Position numbers and translations under genes: made by a program
Origin: Erwinia rhapontici
Lineage (GTDB): Bacteria; Pseudomonadota; Gammaproteobacteria; Enterobacterales; Enterobacteriaceae
DNA: 64,000 nucleotides
Assembly: GCF_012271765.1 (NCBI RefSeq)
Contig: NZ_VRKO01000011.1
Coordinates: 25,646 to 89,645 of the forward strand
Direction: 5' to 3'
In this document: positions 7,751 through 17,535 of the stretch, one piece after another
How the letters are laid out: each line of letters opens with the position of its first letter
Position numbering within the stretch: position 1 is the first letter of the stretch
Notes under the pieces: generated by a model
Databases searched by the model: none
The model's input: only the letters and a program-made list of their open reading frames with translations
What the model was told of the DNA's origin: nothing

Positions 7751-8203
7751 TCACAGCGTTCTGATTAGCCGGGCAGGATTGCCGGCATAAATTCCCTTGA
7801 TGGTCACCGGCTTCACGACCACACTGCCCGCGCCAATCACCGCACCGCTGCATATCGTTTCCGTCAGAATGGTCGCGCCGCTGCCCACGGTAACATGGTC
7901 GCCCAGCGTGATGCGCAGCCAGTTTTGCGCATCCGCATCCGGTTTACCGCTGTGAAACAGATCGTTGGCAAAGGTGACGTTATGCCCGATAAAGCAGTGA
8001 TCGCCCAGCGTGACGTTCTCGCAGATAAACGTGTGCGACTGAATACGACTGCCGCGCCCAATCACGCACCCTTTCTGGATCTCGACAAACGGGCCGACAA
8101 ACACATCATCCTGTAACACACATTCATAGATGTTTGCCGGGGTCATCACCCGAACATTTTGCCCGCTGACCACATTGCGAATGTCACTGTCGATAATCTT
8201 CAT
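7751..8203 (-). CDS. Hexapeptide-repeat (left-handed beta-helix) acyltransferase
   Basis: A 150-residue protein made almost wholly of hexapeptide turns (VFVGPFVEIQKGCVIGRGSRI, ICENVTLGDHCFIGHNV, ITLGDHVTVGSGATI, ICSGAVIGAGSVV) ending with the usual VTIKGIYAGNPARLIR cap. Such trimeric enzymes transfer acyl groups to sugars or amino sugars; the likely catalytic histidine is in GDHCFIGHNV. It follows the DUF2000 gene by eight bases with a good AGAGGG start signal, so both are probably one operon. The acceptor is unknown; relatives occur in sugar-nucleotide or polysaccharide modification. Confidence 0.85.
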   Translation of the reverse strand: MKIIDSDIRNVVSGQNVRVMTPANIYECVLQDDVFVGPFVEIQKGCVIGRGSRIQSHTFICENVTLGDHCFIGHNVTFANDLFHSGKPDADAQNWLRITLGDHVTVGSGATILTETICSGAVIGAGSVVVKPVTIKGIYAGNPARLIRTL

Positions 8204-8211
8204 TGCACCCT

Positions 8212-8634
8212 CTACTTATACAGCGCCAGATTCCCCGTCAGTTGCGTGATCTTCTTCTTTGGCCCGATTAAGCCAATCGCGACCAGCTCAATCTGTGGGC
8301 TGCTGACTGTGGAAATACGTTCCCCATACTCTTCATACGTCCGGCACGACTGTGCCAGCGCGCTAAACGGCATGGCGTAGATATCCTCATCCTGACTGGC
8401 GATAGACAGTAATTGTTGCACATAACTGCCCTCTGCCAGCAGCACAGGCAACGGGGCATAGATCACCCCCGGATAGTTCACCCCATCGCCACTTTGCAGA
8501 TCCGGCCCCACCAGATTGTCGACCGTGCGGCCAAAGCTGATGCCAATCACGCTGGCAGCATTCATCGCCAGCCCGGGGCTGAGTTGATTGTCGATAATAA
8601 TCGTACAACGGTGCTGCGTGGCGTCAAATTTCAT
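8212..8634 (-). CDS. DUF2000-family protein
   Basis: A 140-residue protein that fits the DUF2000 family by length and by the pattern IIIDNQLSPGLAMNAASVIGISFGR near the N-terminus, followed by PGVIYAPLPVLLA. Members are structurally related to peptidyl-tRNA hydrolase II-like folds, but no function is established. AGGAAA precedes the start. It forms a two-gene operon with the acyltransferase and is divergent from an Lrp/AsnC regulator, which is the obvious candidate controller. Confidence 0.75.
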   Translation of the reverse strand: MKFDATQHRCTIIIDNQLSPGLAMNAASVIGISFGRTVDNLVGPDLQSGDGVNYPGVIYAPLPVLLAEGSYVQQLLSIASQDEDIYAMPFSALAQSCRTYEEYGERISTVSSPQIELVAIGLIGPKKKITQLTGNLALYK

Positions 8635-8770
8635 CGAAATTTCCTGGTGTCAGTCACAATAATCAGGCGAATATTATTGCGCAGCGTGGCGGGAAAAGGT
8701 TGTCTCAATCTGTTGTAAAAATGCCTAAAAAGGGCAAGATTAACCTATTGAAATATCAATATGAGAAGAA

Positions 8771-9247
8771 ATGGACCTGATGACCTTAAACACAATCGAC
8801 ATGAAAATTCTGGCGCTGCTGCAAAACGATGCGCGCGTCACCAATCAGACGTTGGCCGACCATATCGGTATGTCGGCATCGCCATGCTGGCGTAAAGTGC
8901 GCAAGCTGGAAGAGGATGAAGTCATTCAGGGCTATCGCGCCGTGCTGAATCGCAAGAAAATTGGCCTGGGGGTAATGGTCTTTGTCCGCGTATCGATCGA
9001 TAGCCACAACGAGGCCGAAGCACGCAAATTTGAACAGGAAGTCACCGCACTGGAGGATGTGGTGGCCTGCTACAGTATCGGCGGCGATGCAGACTTTCTG
9101 TTACAGGTGGTAGCCCAGGATCTGGATGCCTACGCTGACTTTGCCATGAAAGTGATCCGCCGCCTGCCAGGCATCAAAGAGATGCAGAGTATGTTTGTGC
9201 TGAAAGAGATTAAGCCGCTGGTCAGCTATCCCATTAAAGCCGGGTAA
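8771..9247 (+). CDS. Lrp/AsnC-family transcriptional regulator
   Basis: A 158-residue protein with the Lrp N-terminal helix-turn-helix (IDMKILALLQNDARVTNQTLADHIGMSASPCWRKVRKLEE, about residues 9-50) and a C-terminal RAM/AsnC effector domain (residues 70-150, with VACYSIGGDADFLLQVVAQD). An ATG three codons in is an alternative start. Lrp-type proteins sense amino acids and often control the divergent gene, here the DUF2000/acyltransferase pair 137 bases away. A short hairpin (9239-9257) lies at its stop codon. It is not Lrp itself, judging by sequence, but a local paralogue. Confidence 0.9.
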   Translation: MDLMTLNTIDMKILALLQNDARVTNQTLADHIGMSASPCWRKVRKLEEDEVIQGYRAVLNRKKIGLGVMVFVRVSIDSHNEAEARKFEQEVTALEDVVACYSIGGDADFLLQVVAQDLDAYADFAMKVIRRLPGIKEMQSMFVLKEIKPLVSYPIKAG

Positions 9248-9261
9248 ATACCCCGGCAGAA

Positions 9262-9289
9262 TTGCGATTAACAGTTAATTGCGTATAAT
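9262..9289 (+). promoter_or_regulatory. Promoter with palindromic operator for the ParE-type module
   Basis: TTGCGA (9262-9267) and TATAAT (9284-9289) are 16 bases apart. The palindrome ATTAACAGTTAAT (9267-9279) fills the spacer and is a good candidate for autorepression by the antitoxin. Confidence 0.5.
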
Positions 9290-9328
9290 TCGATTATTAT
9301 TTGCGCGCAAGAATTAAGGTGCATAACG

Positions 9329-9763
9329 ATGAACGAAACAATCGATCACGCCACGTTCAATAAGTTGGCAGAAGCCGGTGCAATCAACTCCGTCCAGGTG
9401 GTGGCTCAGCCCGGAGGCTGGATATTGTTGATCCGCTATGGACGCATAGAGAGCCAACTGACTACGCAACGCAGCCGCAAGACGCGTCTGTTTAAACGAC
9501 TGGAGTCATTGGTTATCTATTTGAAAGACCTGGGCATCGAACGCTTTGATATTGACTCTTCAGGCTTTGACCCACAAATAGGACCAACGGGTACACGGCC
9601 CGATCGTTCTGCGGCGCTTAAACGCGCCCATGAAGCCGCAGCGTATGAGCAGTGGTTTAGTGAACAGGTTTTGATTTCACAGAATGATGACAGCCCTTCC
9701 CTTGATCATCAGCAAGTCCGGGAAATTTTTGCCGCGAGGAAGCGCGCTCTGCTTAAGGAATAA
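9329..9763 (+). CDS. Antitoxin of ParE-type module, with N-terminal extension
   Basis: A 144-residue protein. Its C-terminal part (EAAAYEQWFSEQVLISQNDDSPSLDHQQVREIFAARKRAL) matches the toxin-binding segment of PaaA2/stability-determinant antitoxins, which are usually only 60-90 residues. The N-terminal part, about residues 1-95 (VQVVAQPGGWILLIRYGRIESQLTTQ, then SRKTRLFKRLESLVIYLKDLGI), resembles ParC-like plasmid-associated proteins and may supply DNA binding. The toxin gene starts two bases after its stop codon. A clear promoter with a palindrome precedes it. Confidence 0.75.
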   Translation: MNETIDHATFNKLAEAGAINSVQVVAQPGGWILLIRYGRIESQLTTQRSRKTRLFKRLESLVIYLKDLGIERFDIDSSGFDPQIGPTGTRPDRSAALKRAHEAAAYEQWFSEQVLISQNDDSPSLDHQQVREIFAARKRALLKE

Positions 9764-9765
9764 TC

Positions 9766-10038
9766 ATGGAACTGGTATGGAAGCCACATGCCCTGAAGGA
9801 CAGGGAAACCATCATGGATTATATTGCCAAAGACAACCCGCTGGCCGCAGTTGAACTGGATGATCGCTTTGAAATTATCGCAGAATCAGCATGTCGTCAC
9901 CCGGACATGTACAAAATGGGGCGAGTGCCCGGCACTCATGAGGCGGTGGTACATCCCCATTACGTCATGATTTATCAGGTCGATAGTTGTAGCCTGCAGA
10001 TACTGCGTATCCTGCACACTGCCCGTCAATGGCCATAA
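9766..10038 (+). CDS. ParE/RelE-type toxin
   Basis: A 90-residue toxin of the ParE/RelE plasmid-stabilisation family. Recognisable parts are WKPHALKDRETIMDYIAKDNPLAAVELDDRFE, the central CRHPDMYKMGRVPGTHEAVVHPHYVMIYQV and the terminal ILRILHTARQWP, where the HTARQ ending is family-typical. ParE proteins inhibit DNA gyrase while RelE relatives cut mRNA; this sequence looks closer to ParE. It is tightly coupled to the antitoxin gene with a two-base gap. The module is complete and appears intact. Confidence 0.88.
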   Translation: MELVWKPHALKDRETIMDYIAKDNPLAAVELDDRFEIIAESACRHPDMYKMGRVPGTHEAVVHPHYVMIYQVDSCSLQILRILHTARQWP

Positions 10039-10054
10039 CCGCCACCATTCTCGC

Positions 10055-10840
10055 CTACACGACCATCACTGTCTTCCCTTTGCCGATCAGTTGATCCAGC
10101 ACCTCTGGCGGGGCGGCATCATCGGTAATGATGGTGTCGATTTTTGCCAGCGGCAGGACCTGGTTAAAACCTTTGCGGCCGAACTTACTGGCATCGGTTA
10201 CCACCACCACTTTATGCGCGGCCGCCGCCATGACGCTGCTGATGGCAAACCCTTCGTTAAAGGTGGTGATGCCGTTATCCGGGTCCAGCCCATCGGCCCC
10301 GACAAACATCAGATTGGCAGAGACGTCGCGCAGGGCATATTCCGCAATGGAGCCGTGCAGCGAAATGGTTTTATGCCGCAGCGTGCCGCCGCACACCACC
10401 AGCGTAATATCTTTGTTTTCCGCCAGGATAAAAGCCGCGGGCAGATTGTTGGTGATCACCGTGATATTGCTGAAAGCCACCAGCTCCTCGGCGATCAGTT
10501 TGGTGGTGCTGCCACTGTCGAGGATCAGCGTATCGCCTTCCTGCACCAGCCCTGCGGCCGCAATGGCAATGCGTTTTTTCGGCCAGGAGGCCAGCTGATA
10601 ACGGTCCGTCAGGCTGACTTCCGCATGATACTGCACGGCCTCAGGCTCCTGAAGCACACTGCTGACTCTGGCGGCACCGCCGTGAAAACGTGTCAGTAAC
10701 CCTCTCTCTTCCAGCAGCCGTAAATCTGCACGGATGGTGACTTCGGTCACGCCTAACTTCCCCGAAATATCGTTAACCAACAGGCTTCCCTGAGCATTGA
10801 CCAGCTCAACAATCTTCCTCCGGCGTTCAAACGTATTCAT
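10055..10840 (-). CDS. gatR: DeoR-family repressor of the galactitol operon
   Basis: A DeoR/GlpR-type regulator of 261 residues when read from the ATG at 10840, which has AGGAG seven bases upstream. A longer frame exists up to 10921 but would run through the operator repeats and adds an implausible hydrophobic leader. The N-terminal winged helix has RRRKIVELVNAQGSLLVNDISGKLGVTEVTIRADLRLLE, and the C-terminal sugar-phosphate sensor has ILDSGSTT and VVTDASKFGRKG. It is divergent from gatZABCDY and probably responds to a galactitol or tagatose phosphate. AgaR-like naming is also possible. Confidence 0.85.
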   Translation of the reverse strand: MNTFERRRKIVELVNAQGSLLVNDISGKLGVTEVTIRADLRLLEERGLLTRFHGGAARVSSVLQEPEAVQYHAEVSLTDRYQLASWPKKRIAIAAAGLVQEGDTLILDSGSTTKLIAEELVAFSNITVITNNLPAAFILAENKDITLVVCGGTLRHKTISLHGSIAEYALRDVSANLMFVGADGLDPDNGITTFNEGFAISSVMAAAAHKVVVVTDASKFGRKGFNQVLPLAKIDTIITDDAAPPEVLDQLIGKGKTVMVV

Positions 10841-10893
10841 AACGGCTCCTGAAATGATGATAGGCGAAAGCTTAAACGGAAGTATTAGAAAGT

Positions 10894-10938
10894 AAAAGAC
10901 AATAAAGACAAAGAAAGACAACGAAAGAATACGAAAAT
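10894..10938. promoter_or_regulatory. Operator array for the DeoR-type repressor
   Basis: On the minus strand the motif TTTCGTATTC-TTTCGTTGTC repeats as TTTCNNTGTC with a period of ten bases, about four times in 45 bases. This resembles the TTTC-rich operators of AgaR/GatR-type repressors. It lies between gatR and gatZ and could control both. Confidence 0.6.
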
Positions 10939-11025
10939 ATTATGACTCCGATCACAAAAGAACAGGAAGCCAATTGCGCCACATTCGAAAACAAACGATT
11001 GTTTGCGTAGTCAACCGGAGGGTAT

Positions 11026-12321
11026 ATGAGAAAGATCATTGAACAACACCAGCGAGATCCACAGATTGGCATCTGCTCAGTCTGTTCTGCACACCCGTTA
11101 GTGATCGAAGCGGCACTGAGAATGGATCTGCACAGCGATCGTGCGGTATTAATCGAGGCCACATCCAATCAGGTCAATCAGTTTGGTGGCTACACTGGCA
11201 TGACGCCGGAGAGCTTTCGTGATTACGTGCTGACGATTGCCGACCAGGTGGGGTTTCCGTCACAACGTCTGATCCTCGGCGGCGATCATCTTGGGCCGAA
11301 CTGCTGGCAACATGAGCCCGCAGAGCAGGCGATGGCCAAATCCCGGGATCTGATCGCTGCCTATGTGCAGGCGGGTTTCAGCAAGATCCATCTTGATGCG
11401 TCCATGCCCTGCGCAGACGATCCCAACCCGTTACCACCGGAAACGGTGGCGCAGCGTGCCGCTGAGCTGTGTTGTATTGCCGAGATTACCGCAACACCTC
11501 AGCAGAAAGCCGCACTGACCTACGTGATCGGCACGGAAGTTCCGGTGCCGGGTGGCGAAGCCAGCGCCATTAATACAGTGCATATCACCCACGTAGCGGA
11601 TGCAGCGGCGACGATTGAGCTGCATCATCAGGCGTTCCGCACTGCAGGGCTGGAAGACGCCATCGGGCGGATCATCGCCATCGTGGTGCAACCTGGGGTT
11701 GAGTTCGATCACAGCAGCGTGGTGCACTATCAGCCCGCACTGGCACAAGGGTTGCGCGACTTCATTGCCACCACGCCGCTGGTGTATGAAGCCCACTCAA
11801 CGGACTACCAAACCCGCAGCGCCTATCGTGCACTGGTGCAGGATCACTTCGCCATTTTGAAAGTCGGCCCGGCACTGACCTTTGCCCTGCGCGAGGCCGT
11901 ATTCGCTCTGGCCGCGATTGAGCAGGTGTTGATCGCCCCGGAACAGCAGAGCCAGATCCTTGCCGTGATTGACCAGGTCATGCTTAACGAACCCGGCTAC
12001 TGGAAGAAGTACTACCGCCCGGTATTCAGCGACTCGCTGGTGGATATTCATTTCAGTCTGTCTGACCGCATCCGTTATTACTGGCCACATCCGCGCATTC
12101 ATCGCGCCTTCAGCCAGTTGATGGATAACCTGGCAACGACAGCGATCCCGTTAGGTTTGCTCAGCCAATATCTTCCACAGCAGTTTTCCCGCGTGCTGTG
12201 CGGCGAACTCACCCCGACACCGACCCGTTTAATCATCGATAAAATTCAGGACGTCCTGCGCGACTATGCCTTTGGCTGCGAACGTCAACCACAGACACTG
12301 AAAGGGGTCAGCCATGCATGA
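11026..12321 (+). CDS. gatZ: Tagatose-1,6-bisphosphate aldolase accessory subunit GatZ
   Basis: A 431-residue GatZ/KbaZ protein, slightly longer than the roughly 420 residues usual in E. coli. Recognisable parts are the N-terminal [49 protein letters not shown] and [16 protein letters not shown]. The protein is needed for full activity and stability of the class II aldolase subunit GatY, encoded at the operon's far end here. GGAGGG precedes the start. In E. coli the two aldolase genes are adjacent; here gatZ leads and gatY closes the operon. Confidence 0.92.
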   Translation: MRKIIEQHQRDPQIGICSVCSAHPLVIEAALRMDLHSDRAVLIEATSNQVNQFGGYTGMTPESFRDYVLTIADQVGFPSQRLILGGDHLGPNCWQHEPAEQAMAKSRDLIAAYVQAGFSKIHLDASMPCADDPNPLPPETVAQRAAELCCIAEITATPQQKAALTYVIGTEVPVPGGEASAINTVHITHVADAAATIELHHQAFRTAGLEDAIGRIIAIVVQPGVEFDHSSVVHYQPALAQGLRDFIATTPLVYEAHSTDYQTRSAYRALVQDHFAILKVGPALTFALREAVFALAAIEQVLIAPEQQSQILAVIDQVMLNEPGYWKKYYRPVFSDSLVDIHFSLSDRIRYYWPHPRIHRAFSQLMDNLATTAIPLGLLSQYLPQQFSRVLCGELTPTPTRLIIDKIQDVLRDYAFGCERQPQTLKGVSHA

Positions 12322-12772
12322 TTATCGGTTGTTCATCACGTCAGGCGTGCATTTCGACAACGCACAGCAGGTGCTGACGCATATAGGAGAACGGATGCTG
12401 GCCGAAGGTGTAGTGCTGCCGGGTTACCCGGCGGCACTGCTGGCGCGGGAACACCGTTACCCGACGGGTATTGCGCTGGAAAATCACGCCGTTGCCATCC
12501 CGCACTGTGAAGCTATCCATGCGATTGAACCGGCCATTTATCTGATCCGCCCAACTATCCCGATCGAATTTGACCAGGCCGATGACGACGGAAAAGTGGC
12601 CGCCACGCTGATTATCGCGCTGGTGGTTACCCATCCACAACAGCAAATGACGTTACTGCGGGCACTGTTTAGCCAGCTGCAACAGCCAGAATTTATTGAA
12701 ACGCTACTTAACGTCCCGGAAGCAGAGATTGCCACCTGTTTTAACCGGCAACTGCTGGCGACGGCGGCCTGA
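12314..12772 (+). CDS. gatA: Galactitol PTS EIIA component
   Basis: A 152-residue EIIA domain of the galactitol family. The phosphorylated histidine is the one in [14 protein letters not shown], around residue 60. It receives phosphate from HPr and passes it to EIIB-Gat. The gene overlaps the end of gatZ by eight bases, suggesting coupled translation, and is followed by gatB after 36 bases. Domain length is normal for a free EIIA protein. Confidence 0.92.
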   Translation: MHDYRLFITSGVHFDNAQQVLTHIGERMLAEGVVLPGYPAALLAREHRYPTGIALENHAVAIPHCEAIHAIEPAIYLIRPTIPIEFDQADDDGKVAATLIIALVVTHPQQQMTLLRALFSQLQQPEFIETLLNVPEAEIATCFNRQLLATAA

Positions 12773-12808
12773 CCCTTGTCTTACCTGACCCTACAACAGG
12801 AGTGACCT

Positions 12809-13093
12809 ATGAAAAGAAAAATTATCGTTGCCTGCGGCGGTGCCGTCGCGACCTCCACTCTGGCAGCAGAAGAGATCAAAGAGCTGTGTGAAGAGCACGA
12901 CATCACCCTAGACCTGGTGCAGTGCCGCGTCACCGAGATCGAAACCTATATGGACGATGCCGACCTGATCTGCACGACCGCTCGCGTGGATCGCACGTTC
13001 GGTGATATCCCGGTGGTCCATGGGATGCCTTTCGTTTCCGGCGTAGGAATTGATGCGCTCCGGCAAAAAATCCTGACGCTGTTGCAGGGGTAA
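12809..13093 (+). CDS. gatB: Galactitol PTS EIIB component
   Basis: A 94-residue EIIB-Gat with the active-site cysteine at residue 9 in [10 protein letters not shown], the P-loop typical of this family. It transfers phosphate from EIIA to galactitol bound in EIIC. A strong ribosome-binding site (AGGAG) lies upstream. It is followed by gatC after four bases. Nothing odd was noticed. Confidence 0.93.
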   Translation: MKRKIIVACGGAVATSTLAAEEIKELCEEHDITLDLVQCRVTEIETYMDDADLICTTARVDRTFGDIPVVHGMPFVSGVGIDALRQKILTLLQG

Positions 13094-13097
13094 TTCT

Positions 13098-14468
13098 ATG
13101 TTTACTGAAATTATGCGTTACATCCTCGATCTCGGCCCGACGGTGATGCTGCCGCTGGTGATCATTCTCTTCTCGGTCGCGCTGGGTATGAAGCTGGGGG
13201 ATGCGTTTAAATCCGGGCTGCATATCGGCATTGGCTTTGTCGGTATCGGGCTGGTGATTGGCCTGATGCTGGACTCCATTGGCCCGGCCGCAAAAGCCAT
13301 GGCCGAGCATTTCCAGATCGGCCTGGAGGTGGTGGACGTGGGCTGGCCGGGATCGTCCCCCATGACCTGGGCATCACAGATTGCGTTAGTGGCGATCCCA
13401 ATCGCCATCGGGGTGAATATCCTGATGCTGATCACCCGCATGACGCGCGTGGTGAACGTGGATATCTGGAATATCTGGCATATGACCTTCACCGGTGCAC
13501 TCGTGCATCTGGCGACGGGATCCTACTGGCTCGGCATTCTGGGTGTGGTGGTGCATGCCGCGTTCGTCTACAAACTGGGCGACTGGTTTGCCCGCGATAC
13601 GCGTGACTTCTTTGGTCTGGATGGGATTGCCATTCCACACGGCACCTCTGCTTATATGGGGCCTTTCGCCGTGCTGGTGGATGCCGTGATCGAAAAGATC
13701 CCCGGCCTGCGCAAGATCCACTTCAGTGCCGACGATGTTCAGAAGCGCTTTGGCGCCTTTGGCGAACCGGTCACGGTGGGCTTTATCATGGGGCTGATTA
13801 TTGGCGTGCTGGCCTCCTATGATGTGAAAGATATCCTGCAACTGGCGGTGAAAACCGCAGCGGTAATGCTGCTGATGCCGCGCGTAATCAAACCGATCAT
13901 GGACGGCCTGACACCGATCGCCCGACATGCACGCAAGCGGCTCCAGGCTAAATTTGGCGGCCAGGAGTTCCTGATTGGTCTCGATCCTGCCCTGCTGCTC
14001 GGTCATACCGCCGTAGTATCTGCCAGCCTGATCTTTATCCCACTGACAATTCTGGTCGCGGTTCTGCTGCCGGGTAACAAAGTGCTGCCGTTTGGTGACC
14101 TCGCAACCATTGGTTTCTTTGTTGCGATGGCGGTTGCGGTACACCAGGGCAATCTGTTCCGCACACTGATCTCCGGCGTGATCATCATGAGCATCACGCT
14201 CTGGATTGCCACGCAAACCATCGGCCTGCATACCCAGTTGGCGGCCAATGCCGGTGCGCTGAAAACCCCCGGCGGCATGGTAGCGTCCATGGACCAGGGC
14301 GGCTCACCGATCACTTATCTGTTCATCCAGCTACTGACCTGGCAAAACGTCACGGCCCTGATGGCGATTGGCTCGGTCTATGCCATCGGCGTGTTCCTGA
14401 CCTGGCGGCGTGCACGTCAGGCGATACCCGCACCTGAGGCGTCTGATCTCACCGAACCGTCGAAATAA
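13098..14468 (+). CDS. gatC: Galactitol PTS EIIC permease
   Basis: A 456-residue membrane protein with about eleven hydrophobic segments and EIIC-Gat motifs (LGDAFKSGLHIGIGFVGIGLVIGLM near the start and GLDGIAIPHGTSAYMGPFAVLVDAV in the middle). It translocates galactitol with phosphorylation to galactitol 1-phosphate. It is the fourth gene of the gat operon. A hairpin lies just after its stop codon. Length agrees with E. coli GatC. Confidence 0.93.
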   Translation: MFTEIMRYILDLGPTVMLPLVIILFSVALGMKLGDAFKSGLHIGIGFVGIGLVIGLMLDSIGPAAKAMAEHFQIGLEVVDVGWPGSSPMTWASQIALVAIPIAIGVNILMLITRMTRVVNVDIWNIWHMTFTGALVHLATGSYWLGILGVVVHAAFVYKLGDWFARDTRDFFGLDGIAIPHGTSAYMGPFAVLVDAVIEKIPGLRKIHFSADDVQKRFGAFGEPVTVGFIMGLIIGVLASYDVKDILQLAVKTAAVMLLMPRVIKPIMDGLTPIARHARKRLQAKFGGQEFLIGLDPALLLGHTAVVSASLIFIPLTILVAVLLPGNKVLPFGDLATIGFFVAMAVAVHQGNLFRTLISGVIIMSITLWIATQTIGLHTQLAANAGALKTPGGMVASMDQGGSPITYLFIQLLTWQNVTALMAIGSVYAIGVFLTWRRARQAIPAPEASDLTEPSK

Positions 14469-14470
14469 CT

Positions 14471-14489
14471 CGCGGGGGTCAACCCCGCG
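14471..14489 (+). other. Intercistronic hairpin between gatC and gatD
   Basis: CGCGGGG-gtcaa-CCCCGCG forms a perfect seven-base-pair GC stem directly after the gatC stop codon. No T-run follows, so it is more likely to protect or tune the mRNA than to end it. Confidence 0.4.
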
Positions 14490-14506
14490 TTACCGGAGTA
14501 ATCAAC

Positions 14507-15556
14507 ATGAAATCTGTCGTTATACACGCCGGAGGCAGCGTTACGGTTGAAGAAAGACCGTTGCCTCATCTCGAACAGCCCGATCAGGTGCTGGTACAGG
14601 TTGAATGTGCCGGGCTGTGCGGCTCCGATATTCCGCGCATCTTCCACGAGGGGGCGCACTTTTACCCAATTATCCTCGGCCATGAGTTCAGCGGCCGGGT
14701 TGCCGCCTGCGGCAGCGATATTACCGATTTACATCCTGGCGATCGGGTCGCCTGCGTGCCATTGCAGCCCTGTTTTGCCTGTGAAGAGTGCCAGCGTCAA
14801 CTGTGGTCGCAGTGTCGGCACTATCAGTTTATCGGCTCACGCAGCGATGGCGGCAACCGGGAGTTTATCGTCCTGCCGCGCCGTAATCTGTTCCTTCTTC
14901 CTCCGGGAACTACCGCGCTGGCGGGGGCCTTTTTTGAACCGCTGACCGTCAGCCTGCACGCCATGCAGCTGGCGGGGGGCTGTGAGGATAAAGAGGTGTT
15001 GGTTATCGGTGCCGGCACCATTGGTCAGCTGGCGTTGCAGGCGGCAAAAGCGCTGGGCGCTCGCAGCGTTAGCGCGATTGATATCAATCCGCAACGTCTG
15101 GCACTGGCGCAGCAGCTGGGAGCCGATCGGGTGTTTAACAGCGCTGAGCTGACCGCTGCTGATATGCAGTCCCTGCTGCATGATCAGCGCTTTGATCAGT
15201 TGATCCTCGAAACCGCAGGCACCCCGCAAACAGTAGAACTGGCCATTACCCTGGCCGGCCCCCAGGCACAGCTGGCGTTGATCGGCACGCTACATCGCGA
15301 TCTCAACCTCAGCAGCAGCACCTTTGGGCTGATCCTGCGCAAAGAGCTGCACATTCTCGGTAGCTGGATGAACTACTCCGGGCGCTGGCCAGGCGTGGAG
15401 TGGCAGCAGGCCGTGGCGCTGTTCAACGCCGGGTGCATTCAGCTCACCCCGCTGATGGCCGAACTGGGCGATGCCGACACCTACGCCAGCGCCATCAGTG
15501 CCCTTCATGGTCAGCCGATGAACGGCAAGATCATGCTGAATTTTCAGAATAATTAA
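14507..15556 (+). CDS. gatD: Galactitol-1-phosphate 5-dehydrogenase
   Basis: A 349-residue zinc-dependent alcohol dehydrogenase of the MDR family that oxidises galactitol 1-phosphate to tagatose 6-phosphate with NAD. The catalytic-zinc ligands lie in CAGLCGSD and GHEF, the structural-zinc cysteines in CFACEECQRQLWSQC, and the nucleotide-binding loop is GAGTIGQL around residue 168. It follows gatC and precedes gatY, as expected for the pathway. Length is very close to the E. coli enzyme. Confidence 0.92.
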   Translation: MKSVVIHAGGSVTVEERPLPHLEQPDQVLVQVECAGLCGSDIPRIFHEGAHFYPIILGHEFSGRVAACGSDITDLHPGDRVACVPLQPCFACEECQRQLWSQCRHYQFIGSRSDGGNREFIVLPRRNLFLLPPGTTALAGAFFEPLTVSLHAMQLAGGCEDKEVLVIGAGTIGQLALQAAKALGARSVSAIDINPQRLALAQQLGADRVFNSAELTAADMQSLLHDQRFDQLILETAGTPQTVELAITLAGPQAQLALIGTLHRDLNLSSSTFGLILRKELHILGSWMNYSGRWPGVEWQQAVALFNAGCIQLTPLMAELGDADTYASAISALHGQPMNGKIMLNFQNN

Positions 15557-16426
<870 letters not shown>

Positions 16427-16542
16427 AACGCCACAGAATGACGGGCGGGTCTCTGTACTTATTAATGAGCATAGGATCCTGTTTGCAGCACGGCCTGGAC
16501 CCTGCACAATGGCTGCCTGATCAACCTCTGGAGTTTGACTGA

Positions 16543-17292
16543 ATGGCGTTAAAAAAAATATTGATGACAGGTGCCAGTGGACGTATAGGGCGAACCTTCT
16601 TCAGCGCGATGAAAGATCATTACAGATTTGTCCTGACTGACCGGGTGGCAGCAGATTATGACGTCTCCTCACCACACCGTTTTATATCGCTGGACCTGTC
16701 AAAGGCGGGTGCGGCAGCGGAACTGCTGGCCGAAGAGCCGGTTGATGTGGTCATTCATCTGGCGGGAATACCTGACGCCGATGCGTCTTTCACCGATCTG
16801 CTGCCCGCAAATATTTTGACCACGACCTATTTAATGGAAGCCGTGGCAGAAACCCCCTGCCAGCGCTTCATTTTTGCCAGCAGTGCACAGACCATTGAAG
16901 GATATCCTGTCGACGTACAGATCCATCCCGGAATGGAAGTGTCGCCCGCCAATTTATACGGTGTCACGAAATGTTACGGTGAAGCGCTGTGCTCATTTTA
17001 TGCCACGCAGCGCGGCCTGAGCTGCGTCGCACTCAGAATCGGTGCGTTTGAACAAAGGCACGCCGACAACCTTCATAACGCCCGCGATTACAGTGCATGG
17101 CTCAGTCCGGAAGATGCTGTCAGGCTGCTGACGGGGGCGGTTGAAGCAGAGAATATAACGTTCTTCATCGGTTACGGCATTTCGGATAATCGTTTCAAGC
17201 GTTTTGATCTGACCCGTACCCGGGAAGTGCTGGGCTATCACCCTTCAGATAATGCATTCAGAGAATTTACACCTGAGAAACTCGCGTTCTGA
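16543..17292 (+). CDS. NAD(P)-dependent SDR, uronate-dehydrogenase-like
   Basis: A 249-residue extended short-chain dehydrogenase. The nucleotide-binding loop TGASGRIG is at residues 9-16, DVVIHLAG lies in the middle, and the catalytic YxxxK is YGVTK followed by CYGEALCSFY. The pattern LRIGAFEQ...YSAWLSPEDAVRLL...GYGISDNRFKRFD closely follows bacterial uronate dehydrogenases, which oxidise glucuronate or galacturonate to aldarolactones. It starts 116 bases after gatY, with GGAG about ten bases before the ATG, and may be its own unit. A general epimerase role remains possible. Confidence 0.75.
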   Translation: MALKKILMTGASGRIGRTFFSAMKDHYRFVLTDRVAADYDVSSPHRFISLDLSKAGAAAELLAEEPVDVVIHLAGIPDADASFTDLLPANILTTTYLMEAVAETPCQRFIFASSAQTIEGYPVDVQIHPGMEVSPANLYGVTKCYGEALCSFYATQRGLSCVALRIGAFEQRHADNLHNARDYSAWLSPEDAVRLLTGAVEAENITFFIGYGISDNRFKRFDLTRTREVLGYHPSDNAFREFTPEKLAF

Positions 17293-17535
17293 TGAATACG
17301 CTCCCGGGGTGTTCATGCTGATGACCCTCCCGGGCGCCTCTCTCCCCGACAGACGACCCTTTCATTATTGATGTGTATTGCGCCCGAGATAACCCCCCCT
17401 CTCCTGAGATGAATTTCAGATAAACGGATATTTTATAACGTCTTTGACTTTGCCAATAATACGTAATGAGGTAATGTTTGCGCTTAACAGGGCCAGTATT
17501 TCCTGAGGCAACGACTCGACTATCCTGGAATATCA

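Noticed and set aside
10841..10921. N-terminal extension of the DeoR-type repressor
   Set aside because: It adds a hydrophobic stretch foreign to the family and overlaps the operator repeats; the ATG at 10840 has a proper ribosome-binding site.
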